Assembly (NCBI RefSeq): GCF_025452195.1
Contig: NZ_CP104973.1
Coordinates: 2,773,001 to 2,837,000 of the forward strand
Length of the DNA stretch: 64,000 nt
Direction: 5' to 3'
DNA from: Phyllobacterium zundukense
GTDB lineage: Bacteria > Pseudomonadota > Alphaproteobacteria > Rhizobiales > Rhizobiaceae
The position numbers were made by a program, and so were the translations under genes. The notes below the pieces were generated by a model that saw only the letters and a list, made by a program, of their open reading frames with translations, was not told the origin of the DNA and did no database searches. This document shows, piece after piece, positions 16,709-24,453 of this stretch (positions are counted from its first letter, which is position 1; every line of letters starts with the position of its first letter).

Positions 16709-17594
16709 ATGTTCATTGTTCTAGGTGCCACCGGTCACGTTGGATCCGAGGTTGCAAACGCACTTCTCGCCGACGGCGAAAGTGTTACGGTGGTTACGCG
16801 CAGCGAAGAGAAAGCCAGGGATTGGCAAGGAAAGGGCGCAGACGCGGCGATCGTCGATGTGACCGATAGAGAAGGACTGGCTGGTGTTTTCCGGCGTGGA
16901 AAGCGAGCATTTCTGCTCAATCCCCCTGCCGCCGTCTCGACGGATACGGACGTTGAAGAGCACAAGACCGTCCAAGCTATCGTGGCTGCACTTGACGGCT
17001 CGGGACTGGAAAAGATCGTTGTCAGAATCCACCTACGGCGCGCAGCCCGGCGAACGGTGCGGCGATCTCAATGTTCTTTACGATTTCGAGCAGGCGTTGA
17101 TGAAGCTGCCGATCCCGGTGACGGTTCAGCGCGCCGCCTACTACATGAGCAACTGGGATGCGATGTTGAAGCCCGCCAGCGGCGGTACTCTTCCTGCGAT
17201 GTTTCCGGAAGAATTTGTGTTACCGATGGTCGCGCCTGCAGACCTTGGCAAGGCGGCCGCCCGCTTCCTGAGGGAGCCACCGGAAAAGACAGGCATTCAC
17301 TATGTCGAAGGCCCCCAGCGCTACTCGATTGGCGAGGTGGCCCGTGCCTTCTCAAATGTCCTGGGAAAACCGGTCAAGGTTGCGGTGATACCTCGCGAGG
17401 AATGGGTGGGTGCTTATCGAAAGCTGGGTTTTTCCGAGGCCGGAGCCAGGTCCTACGCCCGAATGACAGGCGCCACGCTTGATGGAGCGGCGATGCCGGA
17501 TCACCCGGTGCGAGGCACTACTTCGCTTCAAACTTACATAGCTGGCCTCGTTCACGGGACGCATCGTGTGGAAATGGCGTACCAGACCAAATGA
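16709..17594 (+). pseudogene. NmrA/SDR-family NAD(P)-binding protein, frameshifted
   Basis: The first frame (ATG 16709, GGGAGG upstream) has the Rossmann motif FIVLGATGHVGSEVANALL and runs to GLEKIVV near 17025. The next frame continues ESTYGAQPGERCGDLNVLYD, then YYMSNWDAMLKPASGG, and the C-terminal part to TGA 17594. The total is 3n+1 bases, so one extra base near 17020-17028 explains it; repaired, the protein is about 294 residues, normal for NmrA-like sensors or atypical short-chain reductases. As read it is truncated in mid-domain. The gene sits alone beside tRNA-Cys in accessory DNA. Confidence 0.85.
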
Positions 17595-18122
17595 ATCACC
17601 TCGAGCGCGTGTCGCGCTCAGCGGTCAGGAACCGATACGGGGCATAGCGCGCTTCAGAATTCACCCGGGAAATTCTCGCGCAGTTCGCTTTGCGCCAGAG
17701 AGATGGCACTTTGCGATACGAATTCTCTTTCAACGCAGATCAATCGGAAGTGCGTAAACTTCGATTCAATCTATCTTCCTCATTTGGCATGACCCCCGGC
17801 CCATAGCCTTCTTGACGTGAGTTCAGAAGGTGTCATACTTTTATCTATAGGCATCTTTCCTGGGGGTAGTGCCATGCAACACGTAGGGGACAAGCTTACG
17901 AGCGCCGTTGCGCAGATTACACAACGTGAGAGGGGGCTATCCTCATATCTCGCTTGCCGGTGGTCTGCGTTCAAGACTGCTTCTGTATCTATCTATTGCC
18001 GGCTGGTTGACGCTTTATACTGATATTTATATTCAGTCTGAAAAAGTAGGGCCTTCCTGGCAGACGACTGCACCTGCAAAATTGCACCTCGGCTGGACGG
18101 CGATCCTTTGAGAAGGTGGTGA
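17595..18122. other. Intergenic region, no gene called
   Basis: 528 bases. A 49-codon open frame from ATG 17874 follows a GGGGGTAG stretch but looks no better than chance. No strong hairpin or repeat. It may be decayed coding sequence, in keeping with the broken gene before it. Confidence 0.4.
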
Positions 18123-18755
18123 ATGTTCGTTTCTGTCGAGAAGAATTTTATCTTCGTCCATGTTGCAAAGACCGGTGGTCAAGCGTTGAAGCGGGCGCTG
18201 CGCCCCTATGCCGTGAAGAAGGCCTCCGGCCAATGGCGGCGACTTCTGTCGCACCTGCCTGTCGCGGAAGACGTCGATATTCAGTTCGGCCCGCATGCGT
18301 CCGTGCGCTGGGCAAAGCTGAAGCTGCCACGCGCTTTCTTCGAAGGAGCCTTCAAATTCGGGCTCGTGCGCAACCCCTACGACCTTGCTGTCTCGCGCTA
18401 CGCTTTCGTTCGCAGCCAGGGCAACCATCATCGCCACAAAGACGCCCAGACACAGAGTTTCGAGGATTTCCTGCGCCAGGAGCGCCGCCGCGCGTTGTGG
18501 CGCCCCCGCGATCAAAGTTCGATGCTGTGCGATTTCGACGGCAAGTTGCTGGTGGACCAGGTCTACCGCTTCGAACGGATGGAAGAGGCGTTCGCCGATA
18601 TCGTGACCCGGCTGGATCTGTCCGAGTCGCCGGAGCTGACGCGCAAGAATGCCAGCGAGCGCGGTGCCTATCAGGATTATTACACGCCGGTCGAACGCAA
18701 GCTGGTCGAGCAGATATGGAAGCGTGATCTCGAGACGTTCGGCTATGAGTTCTAG
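18123..18755 (+). CDS. Sulfotransferase family 2 domain protein
   Basis: 210 residues. The 5'-phosphosulfate-binding loop is NFIFVHVAKTGGQALKRAL (about 8-26), with the conserved KTGG, and the 3'-phosphate-binding segment is FGLVRNPYDLAVSRYAF (79-95), with the expected RNPYD and following Ser/Arg. It should use PAPS to sulfate a hydroxyl, probably of a surface or secreted glycan. No signal peptide or membrane segment. It stands alone, without sulfate-activation or glycan genes in view, so the acceptor is unknown. Confidence 0.88.
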   Translation: MFVSVEKNFIFVHVAKTGGQALKRALRPYAVKKASGQWRRLLSHLPVAEDVDIQFGPHASVRWAKLKLPRAFFEGAFKFGLVRNPYDLAVSRYAFVRSQGNHHRHKDAQTQSFEDFLRQERRRALWRPRDQSSMLCDFDGKLLVDQVYRFERMEEAFADIVTRLDLSESPELTRKNASERGAYQDYYTPVERKLVEQIWKRDLETFGYEF

Positions 18756-18794
18756 CCAACCGAAAACTATAGGGCCCTGGTGACTTGCTTTTTA

Positions 18795-19502
18795 TCATTT
18801 AGGGCTGGGGGTATTCTGCTCGCGGCTGTAAGAGTTCTCCGCCAGCCAAGATGCTGCGGCGAACAGAGCAACTATCGATACAGCAATTAAAAATTCCGTG
18901 GATGTACTGCGAATGACTGCGACGGGTTGCTGGCAGCAGATCGAGGCAGCAATGAGCAGCAGCGCCAGATAGCTGCTGCATTCGAATATCTCTTCCTTTA
19001 TCTGATTGGGGACCGATCCATGCAGTATGTCGAAGATGGCACCTGCCAACAGGAGAAGGGCTGCTACATAGAACGGCCAGGCTGGCTTGCTGAACACAAA
19101 GCGAAGAATCCCTCCAACTAGCCTCCAGCGTGAAACCAGATAGACGATGGCAATGAGCGCGATAAGGATTGTCTCGTGAACGCGGTGAGCCTTGCTTTCG
19201 AGGTAGTTGGAAATCGGACCGACCTTGTCCAGCTCAAGTTCACGAAAGAAAAAGATGAAGCAGAGCATGGCCATGGTGGCGCAAAACATGCGTTCCGCGC
19301 CCGACGATATAGCTACAGCTGCTAGAAAAAGTAAAAACGTGCCTGCAAGGTAAACGAGTTGCACGATTTCGATCGGCCCTGACTCATCAAGCGAGACGGA
19401 AACGTCCGCCGGGTTAATTGTCATCCAAAAATACATCGCATTTATTGCGAGAAAGAAGAAGAGAAACAGCGCAAATCGTGGCGCAAAATGAATTCGGTTC
19501 AT
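18795..19502 (-). CDS. Multi-pass membrane protein of unknown function
   Basis: 235 residues with about seven hydrophobic segments (for example FALFLFFFLAINAMYFWM, IVQLVYLAGTFLLFLAAVAI, MFCATMAMLCFIFFF, FLIAVSIVALFAAASW). Between segments three and four is a conserved-looking charged loop, FFRELELDKVGPISNYL. I do not recognise a family. The ribosome site before ATG 19502 is weak. It is followed downstream only by the sulfotransferase gene on the other strand. Confidence 0.7.
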   Translation of the reverse strand: MNRIHFAPRFALFLFFFLAINAMYFWMTINPADVSVSLDESGPIEIVQLVYLAGTFLLFLAAVAISSGAERMFCATMAMLCFIFFFRELELDKVGPISNYLESKAHRVHETILIALIAIVYLVSRWRLVGGILRFVFSKPAWPFYVAALLLLAGAIFDILHGSVPNQIKEEIFECSSYLALLLIAASICCQQPVAVIRSTSTEFLIAVSIVALFAAASWLAENSYSREQNTPSPK

Positions 19503-19640
19503 AATATCAATTATCCAATACTAGTCGGCTAAAAAGTTAGCCGTAATAGATGACGCCAGTTGCTGCAACCGGCACGACGAGAATTCAACGAATATTCAGG
19601 GAATTTATAGAGCAGAATCGTAGATGAATGTCTGCCAGCG

Positions 19641-20192
19641 CTAGCTGGAACGCCGCTCGGAATATCGGCGATAGACGCCTTTGCCTGCCTTCTTGGCGAT
19701 ATAGAGCGCAGCGTCACCGCACCAGAGCAGACTTTCCGGCGTATCGCCGTCACGCGGTGCCAGCGCGGCTCCGATCGTGACGCTGATGGCCACGGGCTCG
19801 GGACCGCCGAGATCGTAAGGTTGCGACACCGATCCGATAATACGGTCGGCAACGCTGGCTACTTCGTTGGATGTCGCCTGCAACAGGACAATGGCAAATT
19901 CATCGCCTCCCATGCGATAAACAACATCATTCTTGCGCAGGCATGACTGCAGGCGATCTGCTACGAGCTTTAAAAGACTATCGCCTTCGGCGCGTCCGTA
20001 TTGATCGTTGAATTTCTTGAAGCCATCGAGATCAATACAAAGAATTGCAAATTGCAAACGGTCATCGAAGTCACTCTGGGCATAGGAACCACAAAGACTG
20101 TCGAGATGGTCTTCAAGTGCAGCTCTGTCGGCCAGCCCGGTCAGCTCATCCTGGCTTATAGGGAACTCATTGAATCCCTTGATCTCAATCAT
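19641..20192 (-). CDS. Stand-alone GGDEF diguanylate cyclase
   Basis: 183 residues comprising a single GGDEF domain. The substrate motif DELTGLADRAALE opens the domain at about 15-27, the metal-binding IDLDGFKKFND is at 53-63, and the active-site loop GGDEF is at 95-99. An RxxD inhibitory site (R86-D89) sits exactly five residues before it, so product inhibition by c-di-GMP is expected. No sensor or membrane segment is present, so input must come through partner binding or expression. The start codon is uncertain because no strong ribosome site is visible. Confidence 0.88.
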   Translation of the reverse strand: MIEIKGFNEFPISQDELTGLADRAALEDHLDSLCGSYAQSDFDDRLQFAILCIDLDGFKKFNDQYGRAEGDSLLKLVADRLQSCLRKNDVVYRMGGDEFAIVLLQATSNEVASVADRIIGSVSQPYDLGGPEPVAISVTIGAALAPRDGDTPESLLWCGDAALYIAKKAGKGVYRRYSERRSS

Positions 20193-20550
20193 CTGCTTTG
20201 CATTCCTACCGTTCGCAGAACGACTCCCATCTGCAAGTATAGAATGACAGGTGCAGCCGATCTATTCAATCCCAGATTAATGGGTCCTGACCCTAACCCT
20301 ACGGTTAAGGCAACTATCATAAGGTGGTGCGCGGATGCCTCATCGGGAAATTATTGGAAGCAGGATCAGCATGCGGCGTTAGTCATTCATTGACGCTGAT
20401 GGAAATTTTTGCCACATCCTCTGATAATTATCGCTTCTGGTCACGGATGGGTAACCATAAAGGCCGTAAGGTCTGTACCGATCGTCAGGAGCATGTCACG
20501 CGCTTGCAAGCGCTTTGCGTTGCGAGTGCCTTGAAGAGAGCTTGTAGACC
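20193..20550. other. Intergenic region upstream of the pcm-like gene
   Basis: 358 bases without a convincing gene. Positions 20281-20303 carry GGGTCCTGACCCTAACCC, the reverse complement of the motif upstream of nnr at 9956-9976. Divergent promoters for the diguanylate cyclase and the methyltransferase are expected here but not identified. Confidence 0.4.
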
Positions 20551-21207
20551 ATGACGCTGAATTTTGAAGACCTGCGGATCAAGATGGTCGACAATCAGTT
20601 GCGCACGACTGATGTTACCGACAAACCCTTGCTCCAGGCCTTTCTTGACGTGCCGCGCGAGAAGTTCGTGCCGAGTTTCCGCATGCCTCTCGCCTATATC
20701 GATGATGACGTTCTTGTTTCGGCTGGCCGTTATCTGATGCAGCCTTCGCCGTTCGCCAAGATGGCGCAGCTCGCCAACATTCAGCCGGAAGATGCCGTGC
20801 TCGATATCGGATGCGCTACCGGCTATTCCTCGGCGGTGCTGTCGCGGGTCGCGCGTTCGGTCGTAGCGGTCGAATGCGATGCCGAACTTGCGGGGCAGGC
20901 GGTCTCCAATCTGGCGAGCCTCGGGTTCAAGAATGTCGTCGTGGTGAATGCGCCGCTCGAAGGCGGCTGCGCGTCCGAAGCGCCGTATGATGTAGTGCTA
21001 ATTGAGGGTAGCGTTGATCACGTTCCTGCGTCATTATTTGATCAGTTGAAGAACGGGGGACGACTCGTGGTTGTTGAGGGGGCGGGAAACGCTGGAAAAT
21101 CAATGATTTACGTGAAAAATGACGGAATCGTTTCGGGGCGCCGTGCATTCAATTCTGCGGTCAAAGCGCTTCCTGGCTTCGAAAAAATAGCTGAGTTCGA
21201 GTTCTGA
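20551..21207 (+). CDS. Protein-L-isoaspartate O-methyltransferase family protein
   Basis: 218 residues. The SAM-binding loop VLDIGCATGYSSAVLSRV is at about 83-100, with the PCMT-type preceding segment VPREKFVP and YLMQPSPFAKMA. True Pcm methylates isoaspartyl residues in damaged proteins. This copy lies directly before tolC, an arrangement I know from rhizobia, and differs from the pcm behind surE at 48161; it may have a different substrate. I therefore give no gene symbol. ATG 20551 gives a standard-length protein. Confidence 0.85.
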   Translation: MTLNFEDLRIKMVDNQLRTTDVTDKPLLQAFLDVPREKFVPSFRMPLAYIDDDVLVSAGRYLMQPSPFAKMAQLANIQPEDAVLDIGCATGYSSAVLSRVARSVVAVECDAELAGQAVSNLASLGFKNVVVVNAPLEGGCASEAPYDVVLIEGSVDHVPASLFDQLKNGGRLVVVEGAGNAGKSMIYVKNDGIVSGRRAFNSAVKALPGFEKIAEFEF

Positions 21208-21347
21208 AACCCGTTGCATATGAGACAAAAGTGCAACGGTCGGCCACTTTGTTTGCATTTTAGGAATGCCACTGTGGCCAACCCGGAAATTGATAGCTAT
21301 CTAAGGCGCACTGTCGAACCGAATGGTTCGGTCGGAATATTGAGAGA

Positions 21348-22760
21348 ATGAAGGGGTTTATAGTGTTCATAGCGGGCAAGCGATTTTTAACCGCAGCGCT
21401 GTTGTCAGCCACGGTATTAACCTCTACGCCTTCAATGGCTGAGACAATATTCGGGGCAATGGCCAAGGCCTACGAGAGAAACTCCACCGTCAATGCCGAC
21501 AGGGCCGGCGTACGCGTCACCGACGAAGGTGTTGCGGTTGCAAAATCGGCATATCGTCCGACCATATCGGGAAACGCGTCCCTGCAGTCGACCTGGACCA
21601 AGCTTGATGAGGCTACCGGGCTTAGCGGGCGGCGTTCAGGGCGCAGCGACACCGGGACGTTCGGCATCAGCGTCAACCAGCTGCTGTTCGACGGGTTTAC
21701 CACAAAGAACAACGTTGCTTCGGCGAAAACACAGGTGTTGGCCGCGCGCGAAAACCTGCGCAACAGTGAACAGAACACTCTGTTTCAGGCCGCACAGGCA
21801 TTCATGGACGTCTACCTCACCCGTCAGATCGTCATCCTGCGGCAGAAGAACCTCGACTTCCTCGACGAACAGCTGCGCGCGGCGCGCGCGCGCTTTGATG
21901 TTGGTGAAGGAACGCGTACGGACGTTGCGCAAGCCGAGGCCTCGAAAGCTGAAGCTATCGCCACGTTAGCTGCGGCGAAATCCGACGAAAAGAATGCCGA
22001 AGCTGTCTATATTCAAATCGTCGGAGCGACGCCTGGCCGCCTTACGGCCGCGTCTATGGCATCGAAATCCCTGCCGAGATCAATGGATCAGGCATTCAGC
22101 ATCGCCGCCAATAATCACCCGGCGATCCTGGCGACGCAATATGCCGTCGATGCAGCCGGATACAATGTGAAGGCGCAGGAAGGTCAGCTCCTGCCTCAGA
22201 TCGGTCTTGTAGGGTCGGTTACGCGCGACGAGATTTTCTCGCCTGGCCTGAGCACCACCACCACGGATTCGACACAGGCCTCCGCCGGGATCCAGATGAC
22301 AATCCCGATCTACAGCGGCGGCAGGACATCGGCGCTGGTTCGCCAGTCCAAGGAAACGTTGGGACAGCGGCGCATCGAAGTCGATGTACAGCGCGACGCC
22401 GTCCGTCAGGCGATCGCCAATGGCTACTCGACCATGGAATCGGCGAAAGCGCAGATCGTTGCGCAAAGGTCGGTGGTTGCGGCCGCGGAACTCGCCTTGA
22501 ACGGCGTCATCGAAGAGCGCAAGGTGGGTCAGCGCACGACACTCGACGTGTTGAATGCGCAAGCCGATGTGCTGACCGGGCAGGTCAGCCTCGCGCAGGC
22601 CGAACGTGACAGCGTCGTGGCGAGCTACGCCGTTCTACTGGCTGTAGGGCGCCTGAACCCGGGCCAAATCGGCTTGCAGGTCGCGGAATACCGTCCTGAA
22701 GAGCATTACGAGGCTGTGAAGGATAAATGGATCGGCCTGCGCACGCCCGACGGCCGCTGA
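21348..22760 (+). CDS. tolC: TolC family outer-membrane efflux/secretion protein
   Basis: 470 residues with a signal peptide ending near SMA|ETIF. The pattern fits the TolC trimeric channel: two repeated long coiled-coil helices (for example NLRNSEQNTLFQAAQAFMD and NAEAVYIQIVGATPGRL) and beta strands such as GTFGISVNQLLFDG and GIQMTIPIYSGG at equivalent places of the two halves. It connects type I exporters or RND pumps with the outer membrane. The position after a pcm-like gene and before popZ is typical of rhizobia. GTG 21363 is an alternative start. Confidence 0.93.
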   Translation: MKGFIVFIAGKRFLTAALLSATVLTSTPSMAETIFGAMAKAYERNSTVNADRAGVRVTDEGVAVAKSAYRPTISGNASLQSTWTKLDEATGLSGRRSGRSDTGTFGISVNQLLFDGFTTKNNVASAKTQVLAARENLRNSEQNTLFQAAQAFMDVYLTRQIVILRQKNLDFLDEQLRAARARFDVGEGTRTDVAQAEASKAEAIATLAAAKSDEKNAEAVYIQIVGATPGRLTAASMASKSLPRSMDQAFSIAANNHPAILATQYAVDAAGYNVKAQEGQLLPQIGLVGSVTRDEIFSPGLSTTTTDSTQASAGIQMTIPIYSGGRTSALVRQSKETLGQRRIEVDVQRDAVRQAIANGYSTMESAKAQIVAQRSVVAAAELALNGVIEERKVGQRTTLDVLNAQADVLTGQVSLAQAERDSVVASYAVLLAVGRLNPGQIGLQVAEYRPEEHYEAVKDKWIGLRTPDGR

Positions 22761-22809
22761 TCTTCATCTGCCATTCGACCAAGAATAACATTTGCCGTCA
22801 GCTTAGCGC

Positions 22810-22975
22810 CTAGTGGAGCGGATTTGACATTCGCGTCCCGCGTTACATCGGTCTCTCAGGCGAATGTCAAATCCAAAGCTCCACTAGCAAGTTGAATTTG
22901 CTAGTGGTCTTTCGATTCTAACATTTGTGAGTGATTGGTATAGGCGGAATGCAAATGTTAGAATCGGACCACTAG
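22810..22975. repeat. Double inverted repeat bounded by CTAGTGG/CCACTAG (family C)
   Basis: Two adjacent palindromes share terminal CTAGTGG and CCACTAG. The first (22810-22887) pairs GAGCGGATTTGACATTCG with CGAATGTCAAATCCAAAGCTC. The second (22901-22975) pairs CGATTCTAACATTTG with CAAATGTTAGAATCG. A 13-base spacer separates them. The shared ends with unlike arms suggest two related mobile palindromic elements side by side. Confidence 0.8.
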
Positions 22976-23126
22976 CGGCAAATTGCTTTCAGGGGCCGTT
23001 TTCAGAAAAGTCTGTGGGTTAGCGTCAAACAATCCTCGCGGGGATTCTCAAACGCAATGCAAGCCTCTACACTGGATACAGATTCGTTGCAGCGCAATGA
23101 AACAAGATGTAGTGGGCAAAAGTATC

Positions 23127-23915
23127 ATGGCACAATCTTCCAGCGTCGCCCGGGAACCCTCCATGGAGGAGATTCTCGCATCGATTCGCCGTATCATCGA
23201 GGAGAGTGATACGGGCCGGCCGGACGAAGGCGCGCCTCAGCCGGTCAACTCCGATGAGCGGTCACGTGCTACGGTTCCAGAGCATCAGCCTGCGGCGCAG
23301 TTGAGCGAAGAAGCCGAGTTTTCGCCGCGCGAAGGTATCGCCGTTCCGCCACCCGCAGCCCGGTCCTATGAGCCCGCATTGGGACGCCCAACGTCGCCGC
23401 AATCGAAGGTTGCCGAGCAGGTACCTGTGCGGTCAGCATCTGTGGCTCTGGCTGAACTGCAGACGAAACCAGTCGAAGATACAGTCACGCCTGCCGGAGA
23501 TGTTCCGGAGGGTTTTCTGGCACCGGAAGCCACGCCGGAAGCGACGCCAGAACAGGAGTTCATTGCTGAACCTGTGGAGGTTGCGAGCGAAATCGATTTC
23601 GTTGAACCGGGCGAAGCCTCGCCCACGTCGATGGCGGCTGCGACCGAACCGCCGGTCGAAAACGTCGATGAGTCGCTCGATCTGCAGCGCGCTCTTGAGC
23701 CGATCCTGTCCGAGACCGCCGAGCGCCAGGTCAGCGCTGCGTTTGATGATCTCTCTTTCGCGGTCAGGAGTGAACAGCGGCGCTCATTCGACGAGATCGC
23801 GCAGGAACTCATGCGGCCCCTGCTGCAGGACTGGCTCGACAATAACCTGCCGACGCTGGTCGAGCGCCTCGTGCGCGAAGAGATCGAGCGCGTGGCCCGC
23901 GGCGGCAGGCGGTAA
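23127..23915 (+). CDS. popZ: Cell-pole organising protein PopZ (DUF2497)
   Basis: 262 residues in the usual three-part layout: an N-terminal helix with REPSMEEILASIRRIIEE (about 9-26), a long acidic Pro/Glu-rich disordered middle (about 30-185), and C-terminal helices (LQRALEPILSETAERQVSA, then ELMRPLLQDWLDNNLP and LVERLVREEIERVARGG). PopZ forms a polar matrix that anchors the chromosome origin region through ParB; in rhizobia it marks the growing pole. I chose ATG 23127 because the family begins MAQxSSVAREPSM; an earlier in-frame ATG at 23097 adds ten residues. Gene order tolC-popZ-valS supports the call. Confidence 0.92.
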   Translation: MAQSSSVAREPSMEEILASIRRIIEESDTGRPDEGAPQPVNSDERSRATVPEHQPAAQLSEEAEFSPREGIAVPPPAARSYEPALGRPTSPQSKVAEQVPVRSASVALAELQTKPVEDTVTPAGDVPEGFLAPEATPEATPEQEFIAEPVEVASEIDFVEPGEASPTSMAAATEPPVENVDESLDLQRALEPILSETAERQVSAAFDDLSFAVRSEQRRSFDEIAQELMRPLLQDWLDNNLPTLVERLVREEIERVARGGRR

Positions 23916-23942
23916 GCTGGCGCCGCGCTTGCCCTGGCTGTC

Positions 23943-24284
23943 TCAGCGGCCCTGGATTACCTTGAGCATATTGGGCATCAGATTGCCCTTGTAGACAGAA
24001 TTGATATCTTCGCGCGTCAGTTTCCCGCTCGCCACTCCCTGTACGAGCCGCTTGCAAAAGGTTTTGGGCATGTTAGCGACCGACGTGCCCGCCAGTGTAG
24101 CGAAGGTTTGACGGCGCTCCGGCGACATGTCACCCATCATCGTCGAGCAGTTTGCGATTTCGGCCCTCTGATGGACAGGATTGTTCATAGTCGTCTGCAG
24201 TCGAGCATAGCCGTTTTCGGACATGGTACATCCCGCAAGCACGACCGATACGAGACATGATACAACCAGATTGAATGTTCTCAC
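23943..24284 (-). CDS. Hypothetical lipoprotein
   Basis: 113 residues. GTG 24284 with GGGGGA upstream gives a short signal and the lipobox SVVLAGC. The mature part has three further cysteines, helical segments and the pattern LVQGVASGKLTREDINSVY; no named domain is recognised. It lies between popZ and valS on the opposite strand. Longer upstream starts would bury the signal sequence, so I reject them. Confidence 0.7.
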   Translation of the reverse strand: MRTFNLVVSCLVSVVLAGCTMSENGYARLQTTMNNPVHQRAEIANCSTMMGDMSPERRQTFATLAGTSVANMPKTFCKRLVQGVASGKLTREDINSVYKGNLMPNMLKVIQGR

Positions 24285-24453
24285 TAGATTCCCCCGAGAC
24301 GCGCCATTGTGGCGTGGCTCATTGGTCGAGTGTCCATCGTGATTCGTCAAGCAGTTGCTCGTTGCATTCAGCACGTCAGCATTGACTTATGTCCGGCCAT
24401 TGGGTTTACACCGTAGCCAATCCCCTTTTCCGCAAAATGACGGACACTTTCGC

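Noticed and set aside
17874..18023. 49-codon open frame after the NmrA-type pseudogene
   Set aside because: A purine-rich stretch precedes it but length and composition do not rise above chance.
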